Source: M50B91 sp964526665 (GTDB lineage: Bacteria; Patescibacteriota; Gracilibacteria; UBA4473). Taken from it: a stretch of DNA of 64,000 bases. Positions 57,740-64,000 of this stretch are shown here, in pieces. Under the pieces are notes generated by a model. The model had not been told where the DNA came from and did no database searches. It saw nothing but the letters and a program-made list of their open reading frames with translations. Within the stretch, counting starts at the first letter, position 1. Each line of letters starts with the position of its first letter. Made by a program: the position numbers and the translations under genes. Location: positions 62,001 through 126,000 of the forward strand of contig CAZGJL010000001.1 in the NCBI GenBank assembly GCA_964526665.1. The letters are read 5' to 3'.

Positions 57740-58941
57740 AAACAATCTTCCTCGCCGCCGGGAAAAGCAGTCGCATGGAGCCCCTTTCTGATAAAAATTT
57801 TTTAGAGTTTTGTGGCGAACCTCTTCTTATAAAATTACTGAAAAACGCCGAAAATGGTGGGCTTAAAAATTTCATAATTGTTGCAAACAAGGAAAATAGA
57901 GAAAAAATTGAAAACACCTTGCAAAAATTTTCTTTTACGGCTGATGTAGTGATTCAAGAGGAACAAAAAGAGGGAATGGCGGGAGGCGTTTTGACGGGAT
58001 TGCAAGCATGTGACCCCGAGGAAGAAGTGGTTTTGCTTGGAGGAAATGACGCAATTGACCCCGCTATTTATAAAGAGCTCTTAAGTGTTGGGGGAAAGGC
58101 TGATGGTGCTCTTGTAGCAAAATCCATTGATAAATATTTCCCGGGTGGGTATTTGCAAATAACTGGTAAAAAAATAACGACAATAATTGAGAAACCCGGA
58201 GAAGGAAATGAGACATCGAGTTTGGTGAATATTGTTGCCCATTATTTTAAAAAATGTGGAGACCTAAAAGGAAAACTGATCGCTCTTGATCTTTTGAAGT
58301 CTGGGGACGCATATGAACAAGCACTCCAGGTGTTGCTTGAAACGCGAGAGTTTCATGTGGTTGAGTATGCTGGTGAATGGCACGCAATAAAGTACCCACA
58401 TCATGTTTTAGAAATGCAGGAGTATTGGCTCTCCCTGCTGCCAAAAGAAAACGAGATTCATCCCTCTGTTGTAATTTCTGACACGGCGCGTATTCATGGT
58501 GAGCAAGTATATATAAAAGAGGGGGTTAAGATTTTTGATAACGCGGTTGTGTGTGGCCCCTGTTTTATAGGGAAAAATTCTGTTATCGGAAACAACGCCC
58601 TTGTTCGTGAATCAAATATTGGGGAAAAAAACGAAATTGGGTTTTGCAGTGAGATTGCAAGAAGTTTTTTGTCTCAAGGCGCGTCGGCACATCACGCGTA
58701 CATTGGAGACTCTATTATTGATAAAAATGTAAATTTTGGAGCATTTTCTTGTACCGCAAACCTCCGGTTGGACAAAAAAGATGTAAAATATCTCATAAAA
58801 GAAGAGCGTGTAAGCTCCGGGAGAACGAAGCTGGGGGCTATTATCGGAGAAGGTTCGCAGATAGGAATTCATGCGATGTTAATGCCTGGGTGCAAGATTG
58901 ACGCAAATAGTTTTATAGCGCCAGGAGTTGTTCAAAAGTGA
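57736..58941 (+). CDS. Sugar-phosphate nucleotidyltransferase with left-handed beta-helix (GlmU-like)
   Basis: 401 residues. Nucleotidyltransferase domain (1-225): AAGKSSRMEPLSDKNFLEFCGEPLL, GGNDAIDP metal-binding region, EKPGEGNETSS. C-terminal hexapeptide-repeat helix (about 240-400: IHPSVVISDTARIHGEQVYI..IGKNSVIGNNALV..IGEGSQIGIHAMLMPGCKI). Resembles glucose-1-P thymidylyl- or GlcNAc-1-P uridylyltransferases; the exact sugar is unclear. Translationally coupled to the DUF1858 gene. Confidence 0.85.
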   Translation: MKTIFLAAGKSSRMEPLSDKNFLEFCGEPLLIKLLKNAENGGLKNFIIVANKENREKIENTLQKFSFTADVVIQEEQKEGMAGGVLTGLQACDPEEEVVLLGGNDAIDPAIYKELLSVGGKADGALVAKSIDKYFPGGYLQITGKKITTIIEKPGEGNETSSLVNIVAHYFKKCGDLKGKLIALDLLKSGDAYEQALQVLLETREFHVVEYAGEWHAIKYPHHVLEMQEYWLSLLPKENEIHPSVVISDTARIHGEQVYIKEGVKIFDNAVVCGPCFIGKNSVIGNNALVRESNIGEKNEIGFCSEIARSFLSQGASAHHAYIGDSIIDKNVNFGAFSCTANLRLDKKDVKYLIKEERVSSGRTKLGAIIGEGSQIGIHAMLMPGCKIDANSFIAPGVVQK

Positions 58942-59559
58942 TGAGTTTTGCTCTTTTTGTAATAAAAAAAGAAAACACATATTCACATAAAAGTTTTATT
59001 TTTAATGAAATTGTTTTTTACAACGAGGTGGTATTATTTTTTAATAAACCATAAAAAGAATTATTTATTAACCTTGTTCACACAAGTTTTCCACAATTTT
59101 AAAACTTACACAGAAACTTTTTTCATTTCATATTTTATTAGCTCTATATATAGAAAAACTAAGAATACTTTTTTTAATAATTTATTAAATTTATCCATTT
59201 TTATACTTCACAAATAATAAGTAAAACTACTCCTTTCGCTTTAATTAAATATTTCTACATCTTTTCTCTAATATTAACTATTTATATATATTAATTAATA
59301 ACTAATAAAGTAAGAGAGGATTGTTGATTGTTTTTTATTCTTTAAAATTATTTTCTTACAAGAAACTTAGATATGAATATTTTTTACATATCAAAAAAAA
59401 GTCCAAAAAAAGTTGACGAACGATGTGAATTTCATAATATCGCGAAGCAAATTAGCTTGATATACATTACATTCAAGCAATTCTCCGAAAAAAAAGGCGC
59501 CCCAGAGCGGATTTCGCCTTATTTGAGGACACTTCATTTTCTCTTTTTATTCACATTAT
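58942..59559. other. Very AT-rich 618-bp gap ahead of rpoC
   Basis: No convincing gene; short frames here are low-complexity. The stretch 59000-59480 is extremely AT-rich and holds two near-matches to the DnaA box 4 nt apart: TTGTTCACA (59074-59082) and TTTTCCACA (59087-59095), and one weaker TTATCCATT (about 59193). AT-rich runs plus DnaA-like boxes make an origin possible, but no dnaA/dnaN gene is near. The alternative is simply a long rpoC leader and promoter region. Confidence 0.4.
59493..59519. terminator. Hairpin upstream of rpoC
   Basis: AAGGCG...CGCCTT with an inner part; on the minus strand it is followed by eight T, a terminator for transcription running away from rpoC. On the plus strand it would be a leader hairpin about 40 nt before the rpoC start. 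Confidence 0.5.
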
Positions 59560-62500
59560 ATGAAGAAAGATTTTACACCGGCATTCGAGTCTGAAAAAGA
59601 ATTTCACGCAATATCACTCTCTATAGCATCACCAGAAGACATACTTTCTTGGTCTCATGGAGAAGTAACAAAACCAGAAACAATTAATTATCGAACCCAA
59701 AAACCAGAAGCAGATGGTTTGTTTTGTGAAAAAATATTTGGACCAGTAAAAAATTGGGAATGTGCGTGTGGGAAATATAAACGAATTCGTTATAAAGGAA
59801 TTGTGTGTGAGAAATGTGGAGTAGAGGTGATTCATTCTTCTGTTCGTCGTGAACGAATGGGACATATTAAATTAGCTGTTCCAGTAACTCATCCTTGGTT
59901 CTTGCGATCAACTCCATCAAAAATAGGACTTCTTTTGAATTTACCAGTTAGAAAACTAGAATTAGTGGTTTATTTTGCGGCATATATTGTTGTAGAAGTA
60001 GACGATGAAGCACAGGTAGAAGAAGTATTAAAACTAGAACAAGAATATAAGAAAATTATAGAAACACTAAAAGAAGAAAATGCCACGGCGATAAAAGCAG
60101 CGAAGTCGGCGGTGAAGAAAAATGAGATGTCAGAGAAAGAATATAGTGAATTTGAAGTAGAATTGGTACAAAAGCTAGAAGAAGTGTCTGAGAATTTCAA
60201 GCTAGCAAAAGAAGAGTTGAAAATAATTAAAGTTGGAGAAGTTCTTTCAGAAATTCAGTATAGAGAAATTTCTATGAAATTTGGACACGTGTTCCGCGCA
60301 GGAATTGGAGCAGATGCTATTCGTGAAATTATTCAACACATAAATCTTCCTAAATTTGTTGAGGAGTTGGTTGGAGAACTTAAAAATTCAACAGGGCAGA
60401 AACAGAAAAAATTAGTAAAACGAATCAAGTTAGTGAAATCACTAATAAAAAACAAAACAAAGCCAGAATGGATGATTATGACAGTTATTCCTGTTATTTC
60501 TCCGGACCTACGTCCAATGGTTCAGCTAGACGGAGGGCGTTTCGCTACATCAGACTTAAATGATTTATATCGACGAGTTATTAATAGAAATGCTCGTTTG
60601 AAAAAATTAATACAACTTGGGGCACCAGAAATTATTTGTCGAAACGAAAAACGAATGCTTCAGGAAGCAGTTGATATTTTGATATCAAATTCTTCTCGAT
60701 CAACTCGATCAGGGATGAATTACACACAACGAAGAAAACTAAAATCGTTGTCAGATATGTTGAAGGGAAAACAGGGGCGTTTTCGCCAAAACCTTCTTGG
60801 AAAACGTGTAGATTACTCAGGACGATCAGTAATTGTAGTAGGACCAACGCTAGAACTTAATGAATGTGGTTTGCCGAAAAAAATTACCCTTGAGCTTTTT
60901 AAGCCATTCGTAATCGCAAAACTTATTGAATTCGAATTAGCGTTCAATGTGAAATCAGCAGAAAAGATGATTCGAGAAGGAGAATCGGTGGTATGGGACA
61001 TATTAGCGGAAGTAATTGAGGGGAAATATGTGCTCTTGAATCGTGCTCCGACATTGCACCGACTAGGAATACAGGCCTTTCGTCCACGTCTTGTGGAAGG
61101 AAAAGCAATCCGATTACATCCATTGGTGTGTGCAGCATATAATGCGGACTTCGATGGTGATCAAATGGCAGTATATCTTCCGCTTTCAAAACTGGCACAG
61201 GAAGAGGCTCGCGACATTATGTGTTCGTCAAAAAACCTTCTCAAGCCTTCTTCGGGAGACCCAATTATTAATCCCTCACAAGACATGGTGTTGGGGTGTT
61301 ACTTTTTGACACAGGAATTTGAAGGGAAACCAGGAAGCGGGAAATCCTTTGTGTCGGCAGAAGAAGCAATTTTGGCATATGATGCAGGGAAAATACACCT
61401 ACAAGCCCCTATTAAAGCTCGTACAGAAAACGGAACATTGGACACAACGGTAGGGCGATTAATTTTCAACGAAATTATTCCATCAGAAATTGGGTATCAA
61501 AACAAATCGTTTGGGAAAAAAGAGCTCAGTACTCTTTTGGCAGAAACATTCTTGAAATCAACAGTAGAGGCTACAGCAAAATTAGCAGATGATATTAAAG
61601 ATCTTGGATTTGAATTTGCAACAAAATCAGGGATTTCAATTTCAGCATTTGACCTGTTGGAGTCACCCAAGCGAGATATTGTAATCGACGATGCGAATAA
61701 ACTTATTTTAACAATTAATAAACACTATCAGCGGGGTCTTTCTACTGACGATGAGCGATATAACAACACGATTAAGCTTTGGTCACGAGTGAAAGTAGAA
61801 GTAACAGAAGAAATGATTCTGCAATATGGACCAGAAAACGATATTTTTTATCAGATTAATTCCGGTGCGCGTGGTAACTGGGGACAGGTGACGCAAATCG
61901 CGGGAATGAAAGGATTGGTATCAAGTCCATCAGGACGAACAATTGAGCTTCCAATTCGATCAAACCTAAAAAGAGGGTTCTCAATTCTTGAATACTTCAA
62001 TGCGACGCATGGTGGACGTAAAGGAAAATCAGATACAGCGCTGAAAACAGCGGAGGCGGGATATCTTACCCGACGACTCGTTGACTCAGGACAAGACGTG
62101 GTAGTACACGAAGAAGACTGCGGAACAGATATCGGGAAAACTATTTCTCGCGCAGATTCCGCAAGACTAGGAATGGATTTCGAGAGACGTATTCGCGGAC
62201 GAGCACTTTTGGAAGACGTAAAAGCAAAAGGAAAAGTTCTTCTCAAAAAAGGATCAATTCTTACAAGAGAGGCAATAGATGTTTTAGCAGAAAAACAAAT
62301 AGAAGAGGTAACAGTTCGATCAGTAATGTACTGTCGAACGAGAAACGGAGTATGTCAGAAATGTTATGGATACGATCTAGGAAACAATAAAGTGGTAGCG
62401 TTTGGAACGCCCGTGGGGATTATTGCGGCTCAATCAATTGGTGAGCCAGGAACGCAGCTAACGATGCGTACTTTCCACATGGGAGGAGTTGCCACGGAGG

Positions 62501-63399
62501 GGCTATCAATGACACAGGGACTGTCTCGTGTGGAAGAACTTCTCGAGGCTCGTTCTCCATCGAATCCAGCACTTCTATCAGAAATTTCAGGAAAAGTTTC
62601 CGTTAAGAAAGGGAGAAATGATTCAAAAATTACCATCGACGCAGAAAAAGCAGAAGACGATGAGTATCGATTGCAATACGAGATGGAAGCCGTGGTGGAA
62701 AAGGGAGACATCATAAAAGAACGCCAAGTGATCGCTCGTTCAACAGAAACAAAAGACACGATCCGAGCACGATGTGCGGGGAAGGTGCTTTCTACAAACG
62801 ACGGGATTCTTATTGTTCGACAAGATGAGGCCGCAAAAAAACAATATACTATTTCTTCTCGATCAACAATATTGGTTCATGACGGAGACAGCGTGAAAAA
62901 AGGAGACCTTCTTACGAACGGACACATCGATCTTCGTCAGCTAATGGATCTTACTTCGATTGAAAAAGCTCAAGCATACATACTCCATGAGGTGCAGGAC
63001 ATTTACGCATCACAAGGACAAGATATTGACGAGAAACACATTGAGATTATCGTAAAACAAATGGCATCGAAGGTTCGTGTTATTGACTCGGGGGACTCAG
63101 ACTGGGTTATTGGAGAAATCCATGATGTTATCGAGTGTGAAAGAGAAAACATTGGGTTGCGAAAAAAGAAAAAGAAAGAAGTTCGAGTCGAGCGTCTCTT
63201 GTTGGGACTAACTCGTATTGCGCTATGGACAGACTCATGGCTCAGTGCGGCATCTTTCCAGGAGACAATTCGTGCTCTTGTAAACGCTTCTGTTGAGTGT
63301 CGTCAAGATACGCTTGACGGATTAAAAGAAAACGTTATCATCGGCCGGCTGATACCGGCGGGAACGGGTTATGCCAGCAGTAGAGCCAAAAAAAAATAG
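59560..63399 (+). CDS. rpoC: DNA-directed RNA polymerase subunit beta'
   Basis: 1279 residues. Zinc-binding CACGKYKRIRYKGIVCEKCGVEVIHS near residue 65-90, LLGKRVDYSGRSVIVVGPTL, the catalytic NADFDGDQM (about 526-534), a bridge-helix region (NSGARGNWGQVTQIAGMKGLV), second zinc site EDCGTD..CRTRNGVCQKCYG, trigger-loop region QSIGEPGTQLTMRTFHMGG. No rpoB lies upstream; the usual rpoB-rpoC order is broken here. Followed by rpsL after 21 nt. Confidence 0.98.
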   Translation: MKKDFTPAFESEKEFHAISLSIASPEDILSWSHGEVTKPETINYRTQKPEADGLFCEKIFGPVKNWECACGKYKRIRYKGIVCEKCGVEVIHSSVRRERMGHIKLAVPVTHPWFLRSTPSKIGLLLNLPVRKLELVVYFAAYIVVEVDDEAQVEEVLKLEQEYKKIIETLKEENATAIKAAKSAVKKNEMSEKEYSEFEVELVQKLEEVSENFKLAKEELKIIKVGEVLSEIQYREISMKFGHVFRAGIGADAIREIIQHINLPKFVEELVGELKNSTGQKQKKLVKRIKLVKSLIKNKTKPEWMIMTVIPVISPDLRPMVQLDGGRFATSDLNDLYRRVINRNARLKKLIQLGAPEIICRNEKRMLQEAVDILISNSSRSTRSGMNYTQRRKLKSLSDMLKGKQGRFRQNLLGKRVDYSGRSVIVVGPTLELNECGLPKKITLELFKPFVIAKLIEFELAFNVKSAEKMIREGESVVWDILAEVIEGKYVLLNRAPTLHRLGIQAFRPRLVEGKAIRLHPLVCAAYNADFDGDQMAVYLPLSKLAQEEARDIMCSSKNLLKPSSGDPIINPSQDMVLGCYFLTQEFEGKPGSGKSFVSAEEAILAYDAGKIHLQAPIKARTENGTLDTTVGRLIFNEIIPSEIGYQNKSFGKKELSTLLAETFLKSTVEATAKLADDIKDLGFEFATKSGISISAFDLLESPKRDIVIDDANKLILTINKHYQRGLSTDDERYNNTIKLWSRVKVEVTEEMILQYGPENDIFYQINSGARGNWGQVTQIAGMKGLVSSPSGRTIELPIRSNLKRGFSILEYFNATHGGRKGKSDTALKTAEAGYLTRRLVDSGQDVVVHEEDCGTDIGKTISRADSARLGMDFERRIRGRALLEDVKAKGKVLLKKGSILTREAIDVLAEKQIEEVTVRSVMYCRTRNGVCQKCYGYDLGNNKVVAFGTPVGIIAAQSIGEPGTQLTMRTFHMGGVATEGLSMTQGLSRVEELLEARSPSNPALLSEISGKVSVKKGRNDSKITIDAEKAEDDEYRLQYEMEAVVEKGDIIKERQVIARSTETKDTIRARCAGKVLSTNDGILIVRQDEAAKKQYTISSRSTILVHDGDSVKKGDLLTNGHIDLRQLMDLTSIEKAQAYILHEVQDIYASQGQDIDEKHIEIIVKQMASKVRVIDSGDSDWVIGEIHDVIECERENIGLRKKKKKEVRVERLLLGLTRIALWTDSWLSAASFQETIRALVNASVECRQDTLDGLKENVIIGRLIPAGTGYASSRAKKK

Positions 63400-63420
63400 T
63401 AAAACTTCAACGCACAAAAC

Positions 63421-63834
63421 ATGCCAACAATTAACCAGCTTATTCGAAAAAACCGTACTAGTAAGGTGAAAAAATCAAAATCACCTGCCGTAGGACTGTT
63501 ATTTAATAGCCTGAAAACACAGATGAAAAGCCTGCCGTCGCCACAGCGACGAGGAGTGTGTATCAAGGTAACAACGATTACTCCAAAAAAACCAAACTCT
63601 GCGTTGCGTAAGATCGCACGCGTACGTTTGACGAACGGGCAAGAGATCAACGCCTATATCGGAGGAGAGGGACACAACTTGCAAGAACACAGCGTGGTAC
63701 TTGTTCGTGGTGGTCGAGTAAAAGACTTGGTTGGAGTACGATATCACGTAGTGCGTGGTACTCTTGACTGCGAAGGAGTAGGAGGACGAAACCAGGCCCG
63801 TTCAAAATACGGATCAAAACGTCCTAAAAAATAG
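63421..63834 (+). CDS. rpsL: Ribosomal protein S12
   Basis: 137 residues, standard S12: MPTINQLIRKNR start, GVCIKVTTITPKKPNSALRKIARVRLTNG (decoding loop, Lys of PKKPNS), EGHNLQEHSVVLVRGGRVKDLVGVRYHVVRG, and the basic SKYGSKRPKK end. Located in the 30S body next to the decoding centre. Continues the rpoC operon. Confidence 0.98.
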   Translation: MPTINQLIRKNRTSKVKKSKSPAVGLLFNSLKTQMKSLPSPQRRGVCIKVTTITPKKPNSALRKIARVRLTNGQEINAYIGGEGHNLQEHSVVLVRGGRVKDLVGVRYHVVRGTLDCEGVGGRNQARSKYGSKRPKK

Positions 63835-63863
63835 ACAATTATAATTATTTAACCCCTCGTTCA

Positions 63864-64000
63864 GATGACTGACGAAAAAGTAGCGGCTGTGGAAGTCGCC
63901 TCAGAAATTTCCACAAAAGAAAAGAAAGAAGTAAAGAAAAAAGCCGCTCCAAAGAAGGATCCGGCGGAGAAAAAAGTTTCTCCAAAAAAAGATTCAGCAG
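63864..64000 (+). CDS. Lys/Ala-rich protein, possibly extended ribosomal protein S7 (partial)
   Basis: Starts with ATG 63864 (MTDEKVAAVEVASEIS) and runs off the window. The 45 visible residues are a disordered Lys/Ala/Pro/Glu repeat (KKAAPKKDPAEKKVSPKK). S7 usually follows S12, so an S7 with an N-terminal extension is the best guess, but nothing of the S7 fold is visible. Confidence 0.6.

Noticed and set aside
4452..58941. UGA recoding (as glycine) known from some related lineages
   Set aside because: UGA ends several clear genes (rhomboid, DUF1858 protein, nucleotidyltransferase) and conserved glycines use GGN codons.
1..64000. CRISPR arrays and rRNA genes
   Set aside because: No regularly spaced repeats and no rRNA-like conserved stretches were seen anywhere in the window.

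Overview
The window looks like a chromosome segment of a Candidate Phyla Radiation (Patescibacteria) bacterium. The gene style is typical of that group: many short hypotheticals, a conjugation-type ATPase without a conjugation operon, small R-M-associated proteins and a minimal nucleotide-salvage set. The code is standard: UGA is used as a stop (rhomboid, DUF1858 protein, nucleotidyltransferase), which argues against the UGA=Gly recoding of some Gracilibacteria. Assignment to a class such as Peregrinibacteria is only a guess. Shine-Dalgarno sequences are scarce. Many genes instead have a -10 hexamer ending 6-7 nt before the start codon, so leaderless mRNAs appear to be common.

Layout. 1-4.5 kb: small hypotheticals, a YerC/TrpR-like regulator, hisS and a rhomboid protease. 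5-10 kb: an RND efflux adaptor/permease pair and tRNA-Thr. 10-20 kb: rmlB, a small protein with an SSB-like tail, radA, an operon valS-GNAT-S4 protein, and a MscS channel with a duplicated fragment of its 3' end nearby. 19-26.6 kb: trxB, a cyclase, comM/yifB, pgi and a TRM11-like methyltransferase. 26.64-36.42 kb: tRNA-Asn carrying an integrated element of about 9.7 kb. The element has a serine recombinase running into the tRNA, a phage/plasmid-type replication protein, a PemK/MazF-like toxin pair, a BcgI-like fused restriction-methylation enzyme with specificity subunit, and Mrr. The tRNA's presumed native terminator now lies at the far end of the element. 36.5-48 kb: membrane protein, cold-shock protein, VirD4/HerA-like ATPase, thioredoxin-fold lipoprotein, purQ-purL, a candidate non-coding RNA, metG and an orphan response regulator. 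48-52 kb: zinc-finger protein, lexA, small protein, recA and superoxide dismutase. 52-57.5 kb: a pyrimidine-deoxynucleotide cluster (dCMP deaminase-like, dCTP deaminase, RibD-C/DHFR-like reductase, thymidylate-synthase-like enzyme) interleaved with a ferritin/CCC1 protein and two tandem membrane paralogs. 57.5-64 kb: DUF1858 protein, nucleotidyltransferase, a very AT-rich 600 bp gap, then rpoC-rpsL and the start of a Lys-rich protein; rpoB is not upstream of rpoC.

Most notable. (1) ValRS carries a complete histidine-phosphatase (phosphoglycerate-mutase-like) domain inserted just before its DTWFSS motif. (2) The thymidylate-synthase homologue has Asp in place of the uracil-recognising Asn, which predicts dCMP rather than dUMP as substrate, and it sits near dCMP/dCTP deaminases. 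(3) The palindrome AGACCGGTCT lies about 28 nt upstream of the -10 of both hisS and pgi. (4) The tRNA-Asn element has readable boundaries. (5) A ~300-nt transcription unit with its own promoter and terminator, and no convincing ORF on its strand, lies between metG and purL.
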